Shown: piece by piece, positions 1-6,984 of the stretch
How positions within the stretch are numbered: the first letter of the stretch is position 1
How the letters are laid out: every line of letters begins with the position of its first letter
Source: an uncultured bacterium
GTDB lineage: Bacteria; Bacteroidota; Ignavibacteria; Ignavibacteriales; Melioribacteraceae
Assembly: GCA_937936675.1 (NCBI GenBank)
Contig: CALDDL010000331.1
Span: 1-7,178 of the forward strand
Direction of reading: 5' to 3'
DNA: 7,178 nucleotides
Position numbers and translations under genes: made by a program
Notes under the pieces: generated by a model
Told to the model about the DNA's origin: nothing
What the model saw: the letters and a program-made list of their open reading frames with translations, nothing else
Databases searched by the model: none

Positions 1-62
1 TAGATGGAATGGTCGATTCGTACATAAAAGTATATAAGGATTTAGTAGAATCGAAAAAATAA
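1..62 (+). CDS. 3' end of an upstream gene (partial; possible glycosyltransferase C-terminus)
   Basis: The reading frame from position 3 is open to a TAA at 60-62 and encodes DGMVDSYIKVYKDLVESKK. The other two forward frames have stops in this stretch (TAG at 1-3, TAA at 35-37), so this is the only frame that can carry a gene entering from the left. The tail is amphipathic and lysine-rich, of the kind that closes many GT4 glycosyltransferases, where a last helix ends in a 'Y..VY..L' pattern. That resemblance is weak and rests on 19 residues, so the product is a guess from context. The stop lies inside the probable start region of the flippase, suggesting overlapping, co-translated genes. Confidence 0.5.
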   Translation, partial: DGMVDSYIKVYKDLVESKK

Positions 63-1489
63 CTAAAAATATTTTTTCCTTATCGTTTGGGCAAGGAATT
101 TCGTTAGTTCTAAATTTCGCTGCATTCGTTCTAGCGGCGAGGTATATGAGTGTTCACGATTTCGGAGTCTTCGGTGGATTGGTGGCTATTGTAGGAATCC
201 TTTCAAAGATAATCGATTTCGGACTCGGTCCAATTATTTTCAGAGAATCATCTAAAGATAATTCTTCATTTGGACTGCTAAATAGTGCAATTACTATTAG
301 ACTGCTCTTATTCGCCTCGGTTATTTTGGTATTCAATCTCTTCGCCTATTTTCTTAATTATACCATCCAAGAATTTGTTATTTCAAACACACTTTTTGTA
401 AGTATAATTCTTTCCACTCGAATGGCAAATTTTAGAGAGCTTCTTGCTACACCTTTCAAAGTAAATCTAAAAATGCATTACCCGATGACATTGACAATTT
501 TAGATAACGTATTATTTTTAATAGCTGTTATTCTCATGCCGGTATTCAAAGGCGGAATTTATTATTTCGTTTTTTCTTATGTCTTTTCTACTATCCCCGG
601 ATTTATAATCCAATATGTGTTTCTTTACCAAAAATTTAATTATAAGATCGGATTTAATTTAGAAAAAGCAGCTTGGCTATTAAAAGAAGCATCTCCATTA
701 GCGGGTTTTATTCTTCTTGTTATTGTTTATCAGCAATTTGATATTGTATTACTAACTTGGATGAAGGGTGAATATGCGGCGGGAATTTATGCTGCCGCCA
801 CGCGCCTTAGTATGCCTTTAAATATTATACCTACAATAATCGTAACTACGGTCTTTCCATTCTTAGTCAAAAATCTTAGCGATAAAAAACGTACCGATGA
901 AATTAACTCTTTAGTATATAAAGTTTTATTTCTAATATCATTTGGATTAGCGATAATTATCTCTTTTAAGTCGCATTCAATTATTACACTTGTATTTGGA
1001 GATAAATATTTAGAAGCCGCTATCCCTACGTATGCAATTTTCTGGTCGCAAGTTTTTATGTTCTTTAATTTTTTCACTTTAGATTTATTAACGGCACATA
1101 GCAGGCAGTTCTGGAATCTTATCTATTCAATAATTCTTGTAGTTGCTAATACTGCTCTAAATCTTTTATGGATCCCCGATTATTCTGCTACGGGTGTCGG
1201 GTTCTCAAAACTAATTGCCGGGTTTATTGGATTTGTTTTTATGCTTTATGTTCTTAGCAAATATAATTTTTCGCTTAATTTTATAAATAAAGAATTCTTT
1301 ATTTGGACTTTCGTAATTGCTATTGTAGTTTTCCTTTTATCGTATCTTCCATTAATTCCATATCTCATACTTTCATCTATTATGATTCTCCTATCGCTAA
1401 AATTTTTGCGATATTTTGATAATGTAGAATTAAGAGTAATCCTTAGATTAATTAATGGTGAAAAGTGGATGCAATTATTAAAAAGGTAA
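50..1489 (+). CDS. Wzx-type polysaccharide flippase (MOP/MVF superfamily), start codon uncertain
   Basis: This is a polytopic membrane protein of the polysaccharide transporter family (Polysacc_synt type) that would flip undecaprenyl-diphosphate-linked repeat units across the inner membrane. About 14 hydrophobic segments can be counted, the normal number for Wzx. Typical features are the N-terminal 'GQG' and 'ARYMS.HDFG.FG' region, and a central 'FDIVLL' with 'GIYAAATRL' after it (Asp 199 counted from the ATG at 146). The first conventional start is ATG 146, but it falls inside the conserved N-terminus and would delete the first membrane helix. Family-like sequence (ITKNIFSLSFGQG and onward) is open from just after a TAA at 35-37, with no ATG, GTG or TTG before 146. 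I place the start at ATC 50, because AAGGA-like bases at 36-40 sit about 9 nt upstream and the peptide then begins (M)EKITKN. ATA 59 and ATT 71 are alternatives. The length is about 479 residues from 50, or 447 from 146. It overlaps the next gene by 25 bp. Confidence 0.85.
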   Translation: MEKITKNIFSLSFGQGISLVLNFAAFVLAARYMSVHDFGVFGGLVAIVGILSKIIDFGLGPIIFRESSKDNSSFGLLNSAITIRLLLFASVILVFNLFAYFLNYTIQEFVISNTLFVSIILSTRMANFRELLATPFKVNLKMHYPMTLTILDNVLFLIAVILMPVFKGGIYYFVFSYVFSTIPGFIIQYVFLYQKFNYKIGFNLEKAAWLLKEASPLAGFILLVIVYQQFDIVLLTWMKGEYAAGIYAAATRLSMPLNIIPTIIVTTVFPFLVKNLSDKKRTDEINSLVYKVLFLISFGLAIIISFKSHSIITLVFGDKYLEAAIPTYAIFWSQVFMFFNFFTLDLLTAHSRQFWNLIYSIILVVANTALNLLWIPDYSATGVGFSKLIAGFIGFVFMLYVLSKYNFSLNFINKEFFIWTFVIAIVVFLLSYLPLIPYLILSSIMILLSLKFLRYFDNVELRVILRLINGEKWMQLLKR

Positions 1490-2421
1490 AAGTTTCTTGC
1501 ATAATAGTAAATTTTAACTGTTTTGAGCTTCTTGATAAATGTCTTGATTCTATTAATAAATATCATACAGAATTGGACTTGGAAATTATTGTTGTAGATA
1601 ATGCTTCTACGATTGGTGATCCAAAAATAATTACAGATAAATATGAAAATGTTATTTTAATAAAGAATGAGATCAATAAAGGCTTTGCTTATGCTAATAA
1701 TCAAGCCATTAATATTGCATCTGGGGATTACGTTCTAATTCTAAATAATGATATCGAATTTAAGGAAAATATTCTTATCCCATTAATAGAATTATTAGAG
1801 AAATGCGGAGGTAAATGTTTTGTGGCTCCTAGATTATTAAATAGTGATGGAAGTAGGCAGGAATCTATAGTTGAGTTTCCATCTTTATGGAATGGAATTA
1901 CAGAAAATTTCTTCTTATATAAAATATTTCCGAAGTTGAAATTGTTTAATAAATATTATCAAAATTATATAGATACACCTAAGGCATTTGAAACAGATGT
2001 ACTTAAAGGTGCATTAATCCTATGTAGAACAGAAGATATAAATGAACTTAATGGTTTTGATTCACGATTCTTTTTTTATTCTGAAGAGACTGATTTATGT
2101 TATCGCTTCAAAAAAAGTGGAGGAAAAATTTGGTTTTATCCGAGTGCATCGGTAATCCATCATGGTGGGGCTGCCACTAAATCTATTCCTTGGTTTAATT
2201 ACAAAAATCAATCTATTGGAAAAATTAAATATTATCAGAAACATTTTTCTGGCTTAAGTTTTGTGACAGTAATTATTGTTCATTTTTTCGGATTATTTAT
2301 TCGAGGAATTATTTTTTCTTTTGCAGGAATAATTTCATTAAATAAAAATATTCTAACAAAGGGCTATTACTTTTTTAAGCAAATGTTTTATTATCCTAAG
2401 AATGAGTTTAAGATAATATGA
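1465..2421 (+). CDS. GT2 family glycosyltransferase, WbbL/rhamnosyltransferase-like
   Basis: This 318-residue inverting GT-A glycosyltransferase probably adds one sugar of the repeat unit, from a nucleotide sugar, at the cytoplasmic face of the membrane. Visible motifs are SCIIVNFN (11-18) opening the nucleotide-binding fold, EIIVVDNAS (40-48), NKGFAYANNQA (71-81), the metal-binding NND (94-96), and the acceptor-side GFDSRFFFYSEETDLCYRF (197-215) with its EE-D acidic cluster. These are typical of the WbbL-like branch of GT2. The exact donor and acceptor cannot be read from sequence. A hydrophobic stretch at about 266-292 suggests membrane association. The GTG start is forced: an in-frame TGA lies at 1459-1461 and no other start codon precedes the first motif. 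It overlaps the flippase end by 25 bp and shares an ATGA overlap with the next gene, implying translational coupling. Hand-counted G+C over 1501-2040 is about 27%, against about 34% in samples of neighbouring genes. Confidence 0.9.
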   Translation: MDAIIKKVKVSCIIVNFNCFELLDKCLDSINKYHTELDLEIIVVDNASTIGDPKIITDKYENVILIKNEINKGFAYANNQAINIASGDYVLILNNDIEFKENILIPLIELLEKCGGKCFVAPRLLNSDGSRQESIVEFPSLWNGITENFFLYKIFPKLKLFNKYYQNYIDTPKAFETDVLKGALILCRTEDINELNGFDSRFFFYSEETDLCYRFKKSGGKIWFYPSASVIHHGGAATKSIPWFNYKNQSIGKIKYYQKHFSGLSFVTVIIVHFFGLFIRGIIFSFAGIISLNKNILTKGYYFFKQMFYYPKNEFKII

Positions 2422-3620
2422 AGATATTACAAATATCTCCTAAGCTTCCGTATCCGCCGGATGATGGACATAAAAAATCTATTTTTAGCGTTCTTAAATA
2501 TTTAGCAATTCGGGGACACCAAATTGATCTTCTGGCTTATTCTCACGGAATAAATGATACGGAAATAATCGGTGAATTAGAAAAATATTGCAGACTAATT
2601 CCGGTCGAATCAAGCACCGAAAATACAATAAGCGGAGCTTTGGCTAATGTTTTTCAAAAAGTTCCTTATAATTTTTCTAAGTATCGAACCAAAGAATTAG
2701 AAGAAAAACTAATTGAACTATTTAGTAATAATGAATATGATATTGTGCATGTAATAAATGCTCACCTCGCGTGGGTAATTGAAATTGTAAATAAATATTC
2801 TGATTCTAGAACTGTTCTAAGAGAAGAAAATTTAGAATTGAATATCATGAAAAGATTTTATGAAAGGCAATCAAATCCGTTGATAAAATTTTATTCATAT
2901 TTGCAATATAAAAAGATGAAGAAGTACGAGCCGGAAATCTGTGGGAAGTACGATGCTTGTGTAATGATAAGTGAAATTGATAAAGAACAGCTTTCAGAAC
3001 TTAATCCTAATGCAAATCTTTTTTCAATACCAATTGGAATTGAAGAAGAATTGTTTAACTTATCAAAGAATGAAGTTGAACCGAATTCACTTGCAGCAAT
3101 AGGTTCCTTGGATTGGTATCCAAATTTAGATGGAGTGAACTGGTTTATTAATTCAATATTTCCTCTAGTTGTAGAAAGTAACAGTGATGTAAAATTTTAT
3201 TTATATGGCGGAGGAGATAGGAAGAAACTAATTATCCCTAATTCTGTAAAAGATAATATTATTATCGAAGGTTTTATTGATGATATTTGGGGAAGTGTAT
3301 TAAATAAATCGCTGGCAATCGTACCTCTTCGGATCGGGAGCGGAATAAGAGTAAAAATTTTGGAATTGCTTGCTGCAGGTGAAAATATTATAACGACATC
3401 TATTGGTGCCGAAGGGATACCGGTACAAAAAAATCATCAATTGCTAATTGAAGATGAACCCAAAAAATTTGCCGATGCTATATTGAATTATTTTAACGGT
3501 GATTTTGATGATGAAAAATTAAGAATAAACGGACGTGAATTTATAAAACAAAACTATACGGCTGAAAAAACTGCCGAAAAATTTGAAAACATTTATCTAT
3601 CAATTATAAATAAAAACTAA
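2418..3620 (+). CDS. GT4 family glycosyltransferase
   Basis: This is a 400-residue retaining GT-B glycosyltransferase, expected in the cytoplasm or on the inner membrane surface as a repeat-unit assembly enzyme. The N-terminal acceptor domain opens with MKILQISPKLPYPPDDG, whose glycine is followed by a helix, and contains DIVHVINAH (108-116). The C-terminal donor domain shows GSLDWYPNLDGVNWF (229-243), LYGGG (262-266), IEGFIDDI (283-290) and PLRIGSGIRVKILELLAAG (303-321). In the last motif the second Glu of the GT4 EX7E pair is present (E316), while the first position is a serine (S308). The 'GSGIR.K..E' form is common in the Glyco_trans_1_4-type subfamily, so this is probably not a defect. 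The layout resembles sugar transferases of EpsH/PEP-CTERM-type exopolysaccharide loci. The ATG start overlaps the preceding stop as ATGA. Donor and linkage are unknown. Confidence 0.9.
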   Translation: MKILQISPKLPYPPDDGHKKSIFSVLKYLAIRGHQIDLLAYSHGINDTEIIGELEKYCRLIPVESSTENTISGALANVFQKVPYNFSKYRTKELEEKLIELFSNNEYDIVHVINAHLAWVIEIVNKYSDSRTVLREENLELNIMKRFYERQSNPLIKFYSYLQYKKMKKYEPEICGKYDACVMISEIDKEQLSELNPNANLFSIPIGIEEELFNLSKNEVEPNSLAAIGSLDWYPNLDGVNWFINSIFPLVVESNSDVKFYLYGGGDRKKLIIPNSVKDNIIIEGFIDDIWGSVLNKSLAIVPLRIGSGIRVKILELLAAGENIITTSIGAEGIPVQKNHQLLIEDEPKKFADAILNYFNGDFDDEKLRINGREFIKQNYTAEKTAEKFENIYLSIINKN

Positions 3621-3621
3621 A

Positions 3622-4785
3622 TTGAAATTATTTCTTGAAATATTATTATATCTTTGCATCTTTCTGATACTTAATTCGTTCATCTTCTATCCGATAATTA
3701 TTTATCTCTTAAGCCTATTTAAATCGGGCACAAATCGATCCCCCAAATATTATCCTAGGATTTCAATATTGATAGCGGCATATAATGAAGAAAAAGTTAT
3801 TGCAGAAAGAATAAAGAATATTGCCGAAATGGATTATGATTTTGATAAAGTGGAGCTTTTTATTGGTTCTGATTGTTCCACCGATAATACTAATACCATA
3901 CTGCAAGAATATTCTCATCAATACCCTTGGCTAAAAGTATTCCTTTCTGAAAAAAGAATGGGCAAAGCCGGCATTCTCAATGAATTAATTAAAAGTGTAA
4001 ATGGAGAAATACTTTTATTCTCTGATGCTAATACACATTTTAAGAGAGATGTATTAAAAAATATTATACATGATTTTCAAGATAGAAGCGTGGGAGGAGT
4101 TTGCGGAAGGCTTATTTTAACGGATATTGACGATGTAAGAAAAGGAAGCGTCGAAGAAACTAATTACTGGGCTTATGAAACTTTTATAAAAAAAGCTGAA
4201 GGAAAGCTCGGCATACAAATTTCTGCTAATGGCGGAATATTTGCAATTAGAAAAGAATTATTTATAGAGATACCACTTAAGAATGCGGTAACCGATGATC
4301 TATTCATTTCGCTTTCAGTAGTAGCACAAGGATATAAATTTACATACAGCGAAAATTCGATTGCTTACGAAAATATCGGAAAAGATGTTAGACAGGAATT
4401 TAATAGGAAAGTCAGATTTTCGGCTACTAATTTTGAGACTCTTGTTTTCCATAAATCTTTGCTTAACGGAAAGAATTTTCTTCTTTCTTATGCTTTTTTC
4501 TCACATAAAGTAACCAGATGGATACTTCCATTTTTATTGATTTCAATATTCCTATTGTCACTAATTGTTTCGCAATTTAGTTTATTTGTTCAGCTTATGT
4601 TCCTTTTTCAAATAGTCTTTTATCTTGCTGGAATTGCCGGATATCTTTTAGCTTTGGAGAAAATAAGAATTCCATTTTTCTCGTTGCCTTATTTTTTCAT
4701 TGTAGCTAATATTGCAATATTGCAGGGATTTATTAAGTTTATGCAAAAGAAACATTCTGTCATTTGGGAATCAACTGAAAGATAA
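3622..4785 (+). CDS. Membrane-bound GT2 glycosyltransferase, CesA-like
   Basis: This 387-residue processive-type GT2 enzyme has the architecture of the bacterial cellulose/hyaluronan synthase-like group. An N-terminal membrane helix (about 3-33) is followed by a cytoplasmic catalytic domain and three C-terminal membrane segments (about 298-318, 321-345, 350-374). Catalytic motifs are RISILIAAYNEE (46-57), GSDCSTDNT (82-90), RMGKAGILN (112-120), the DXD-type SDAN (134-137), SANGGIFAIR (201-210) and TDD (224-226), which supplies the likely catalytic base. The usual (Q/R)xxRW loop is replaced by RKVRFSATN (262-270), as in a CesA-like subgroup of GT2; whether this enzyme is processive is therefore unclear. 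It may add a single sugar rather than make a polymer. It starts with TTG one base after the previous stop. An in-frame TAA at 3607-3609 blocks extension, and the first internal ATG (M70) is too deep in the domain, so a non-ATG start is required. Confidence 0.88.
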   Translation: MKLFLEILLYLCIFLILNSFIFYPIIIYLLSLFKSGTNRSPKYYPRISILIAAYNEEKVIAERIKNIAEMDYDFDKVELFIGSDCSTDNTNTILQEYSHQYPWLKVFLSEKRMGKAGILNELIKSVNGEILLFSDANTHFKRDVLKNIIHDFQDRSVGGVCGRLILTDIDDVRKGSVEETNYWAYETFIKKAEGKLGIQISANGGIFAIRKELFIEIPLKNAVTDDLFISLSVVAQGYKFTYSENSIAYENIGKDVRQEFNRKVRFSATNFETLVFHKSLLNGKNFLLSYAFFSHKVTRWILPFLLISIFLLSLIVSQFSLFVQLMFLFQIVFYLAGIAGYLLALEKIRIPFFSLPYFFIVANIAILQGFIKFMQKKHSVIWESTER

Positions 4786-4855
4786 AATGAAATATAGTTA
4801 AGGCAATAGATTGTTTTGTTTATTAAATTTATTAGTTAATTATTTCGGGTAAGGT
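4786..4855 (+). other. 70 bp intergenic gap with no convincing signal
   Basis: This is the longest gap between genes in the window and is very AT-rich. It holds TTGTTT (4811-4816), TTTG (4815-4818) and a TA-rich tract (4820-4845) that loosely recall -35/-10 or Bacteroidota-type -33/-7 elements. No pair matches at the right spacing, and no stem-loop longer than the 8 bp palindrome taaattta is visible. GTAAGG at 4849-4854 lies almost against the next TTG start, too close for an ordinary ribosome binding site. An internal promoter here is possible but not supported. Confidence 0.35.
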
Positions 4856-6259
4856 TTGAATAAAAAGATTGAAAAATTTATGGTGTTAACGAGCGATTTT
4901 TTTGCAATTAATTTCGCTTGGTTAATATTCTTTATTGTCAGAGTTGAATCGGGATGGTTTGATCTAATCTCAAAACCCGATTTCTTACTCCCAATGCTCG
5001 CCTTATATATTTTCTGGATGTTATTATTTACTTTTGTCGGGATGTATCGCACATGGTTTGCCGCTTCCAGGTTCGATGAACTCTCCACATTATTTAAGTC
5101 ATCATTCGTTGGAATATTTATACTCTTTTTCATGATACTTTATGATGATTATGTAACAGGAGTTTCCACATCACTTCGTTTTTTTATTTTTTACTATTGG
5201 GGGTTGTTAGTTCTTATAGTAGGCATTGGCAGATTAATTGTTCGCGGTGTCCAGAGAAATCTTTTAATTAAAGGTATTGGTAGAAGGAACGCTGCTATAA
5301 TCGGGTTTAACGAAAAAGCATTTGAAGTTCATAATTCTATAATCGAACACCGAGCTCTCGGACTTGATATTAAAGCATATATTTCAGTTAAGAACGAAAA
5401 CATAGGCAAGGAATATCTTGGAGTAAAAGTAATCGATAGTATTGAAAATCTGGAATCTCTCATAAGCCAATTTTCGATTAGGAATATTATTATCGCTCTT
5501 GATAGAAATCATGAAGATGTTCTTCTCGATGTAATATCAAAATGCGAAGGAAGAGATATTGCGCTAAAAATTGTTCCCGATTTATATGATATTTTAAGCG
5601 GGCAGGCTCGTTCTAGTCAAATATATGGTTTCCCACTAATGGATATTATGCCTGAACTTATGCCCGAATGGGAAAAAAAATTAAAAAGAATGATGGATAT
5701 CGTTATATCGATTTTGTTTTTAATTTTCACATCTCCTATATTATTAATTACTGCAATAGCTATTAAATTAGATAGCAAGGGACCTGTTTTTTATCGACAA
5801 GAGAGAATGGGACAGAATGGAAAATTATTTAAGATAATCAAATTCCGCTCTATGGTTACTGATGCAGAAAAAGGAACGGGTCCAGTTTGGTCAACTAAAA
5901 ATGATCCTCGTATAACACGAGTCGGTGCTTATGTCAGAAAATTTAGAATAGATGAAATACCACAAATGATTAATATCCTAAAAGGTGAAATGAGTTTTGT
6001 GGGACCTCGTCCCGAAAGAGAACACTTTGTAAATTTGCTTTCAAAGGAAATTCCATTATATAGAAGAAGATTAAAAGTAAGACCCGGTGTAACTGGCTGG
6101 GCGCAAGTGAAACATAAATATGATGAATCGGTAGAAGACGTAAAGAAAAAACTTCAGTTCGATCTTTTTTATATCGAAAATATGAGTTTGAGAATGGACT
6201 TAAAAATAATTTTTAGAACTGTGTTAGTTGTTGTATTTGGAAAAGGACACTTTGAATAA
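4856..6259 (+). CDS. Polyprenyl-phosphate sugar-1-phosphate transferase (WbaP/WcaJ/EpsB type), initiating enzyme
   Basis: This 467-residue polyprenyl glycosylphosphotransferase would start the repeat unit by moving a sugar-1-phosphate from a UDP-sugar (or similar donor) to undecaprenyl phosphate in the inner membrane. The order is that of the full-length family: four N-terminal membrane helices (about 8-28, 42-62, 82-98, 108-129), a Rossmann-like domain (about 143-245, with AAIIGFNEKA at its start), then a membrane re-entrant helix (about 280-304) and the catalytic Bac_transf domain. Catalytic signatures are KRMMDI (277-282), GPVFYRQERMG (309-319), KFRSM (329-333), GPVWS (342-346), the Asp-Glu pair in RIDEIPQ (D366-E367), FVGPRPERE (381-389) and RPGVTGWAQV (409-418). 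The tail KYDESVEDVKKKLQFDLFYIENMS recalls the PEP-CTERM-associated EpsB branch. The sugar cannot be assigned. TTG 4856 is chosen because TAA at 4850-4852 precedes it; ATG 4880 would shorten the protein by eight residues and is a fair alternative. Confidence 0.93.
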   Translation: MNKKIEKFMVLTSDFFAINFAWLIFFIVRVESGWFDLISKPDFLLPMLALYIFWMLLFTFVGMYRTWFAASRFDELSTLFKSSFVGIFILFFMILYDDYVTGVSTSLRFFIFYYWGLLVLIVGIGRLIVRGVQRNLLIKGIGRRNAAIIGFNEKAFEVHNSIIEHRALGLDIKAYISVKNENIGKEYLGVKVIDSIENLESLISQFSIRNIIIALDRNHEDVLLDVISKCEGRDIALKIVPDLYDILSGQARSSQIYGFPLMDIMPELMPEWEKKLKRMMDIVISILFLIFTSPILLITAIAIKLDSKGPVFYRQERMGQNGKLFKIIKFRSMVTDAEKGTGPVWSTKNDPRITRVGAYVRKFRIDEIPQMINILKGEMSFVGPRPEREHFVNLLSKEIPLYRRRLKVRPGVTGWAQVKHKYDESVEDVKKKLQFDLFYIENMSLRMDLKIIFRTVLVVVFGKGHFE

Positions 6260-6261
6260 AT

Positions 6262-6978
6262 ATGAAAGCAATAATTTTAATCCCGACATATAACGAAATT
6301 GATAATATTCAAAAATTAGTACCATTTCTTCTTTCAAAATATCCCGAAGTGAACATTTTAGTAATTGACGATAATTCCCCTGATGGAACACATAAATGGG
6401 TAAAAGAATTCTCGGAAAAAGATTCGCGTGTGCACTTGATCAAAAGAGCCGGTAAAATGGGACTCGGTACTGCTTATGTTGAAGGTTATAAATATATGCT
6501 AGCTAATGGGTATGACGTTGCGGTTCAAATGGATGCTGATTATTCTCATAATCCAAATGACGTTCAAAAATTTTTATCATATATAAATGATTACGATCTT
6601 GTTATAGGCAGCAGATATATTAAAGGTGTAAATGTTGTTAATTGGCCTATAAGTCGCTTACTGCTTAGTTACTTCGCAAATATGTACACTCGAATTATTA
6701 CAGGTCTTCCTATAATGGATGGAACGGGAGGATTCAAATGTTTCCGAAGCGAGGTACTTCGTTCTATCAATTTAGATAAAATTAAATCCAACGGCTATTC
6801 ATTCCAAATTGAAATGAATTATATCTCTTGGAAAAAAGGATTTAAGATATTTGAGTTCCCGATTGTTTTTACTGACCGATTCCAAGGTACATCAAAAATG
6901 TCTAAAAAAATTGTTCATGAAGCAATTTTTATGGTATGGAAACTTAGATTTAGAAGTTTAATTGGTAGGTTAAACTAA
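6262..6978 (+). CDS. DPM1-like polyprenyl-phosphate mannose/glucose synthase (GT2)
   Basis: This 238-residue GT2 enzyme of the dolichol-phosphate-mannose-synthase family makes polyprenyl-monophosphate-linked mannose (or glucose) from GDP-mannose (or UDP-glucose) at the cytoplasmic face of the membrane. Motifs run in family order: ILIPTYNE (5-12), VIDDNSPDGT (34-43), MGLGTAYVEGY (66-76), the metal-binding DAD in MDADYSH (90-96), GSRYIKG (116-122), W128-R132, GTGGFKCF (154-161), SNGYSFQIEMNY (176-187) and DRFQGTSKM (205-213). It has no GtrA-like or other C-terminal membrane domain, so it matches the short, single-domain form of the family. The family precedent favours mannose, but the sugar is not proved by sequence. 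ATG 6262 starts 2 bp after the previous stop; AAGGA at 6243-6247 lies 14 nt upstream, a long spacing. Its product is normally used by an extracytoplasmic GT-C transferase, none of which is in this window. Confidence 0.92.
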   Translation: MKAIILIPTYNEIDNIQKLVPFLLSKYPEVNILVIDDNSPDGTHKWVKEFSEKDSRVHLIKRAGKMGLGTAYVEGYKYMLANGYDVAVQMDADYSHNPNDVQKFLSYINDYDLVIGSRYIKGVNVVNWPISRLLLSYFANMYTRIITGLPIMDGTGGFKCFRSEVLRSINLDKIKSNGYSFQIEMNYISWKKGFKIFEFPIVFTDRFQGTSKMSKKIVHEAIFMVWKLRFRSLIGRLN

Positions 6979-6984
6979 TTTTAT

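Noticed and set aside
303..321. 
   Set aside because: Entry left blank: the GT4 point about S308 replacing the first Glu of EX7E is a subfamily trait and is recorded with the gene at 2418-3620.
154..1566. Minus-strand open frames within the flippase (154-336, 787-1077, 1246-1566)
   Set aside because: They lie opposite a well-supported membrane protein gene, show no recognisable motif or plausible start context, and follow from its codon pattern.
4787..4801. Tiny ATG frame (five codons including the stop) after the CesA-like gene
   Set aside because: It is too short to support, with no ribosome binding site or regulatory peptide pattern.
4811..4845. Possible promoter in the 70 bp gap (TTGTTT or TTTG with a TA-rich tract)
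   Set aside because: No -10 or -7 element matches at a proper distance, and such AT-rich matches are expected by chance at this base composition.
4840..5133. Minus-strand open frame of 97 codons over the start of the sugar transferase
   Set aside because: It is antisense to the conserved N-terminal helices of the sugar transferase and has no recognisable protein features.
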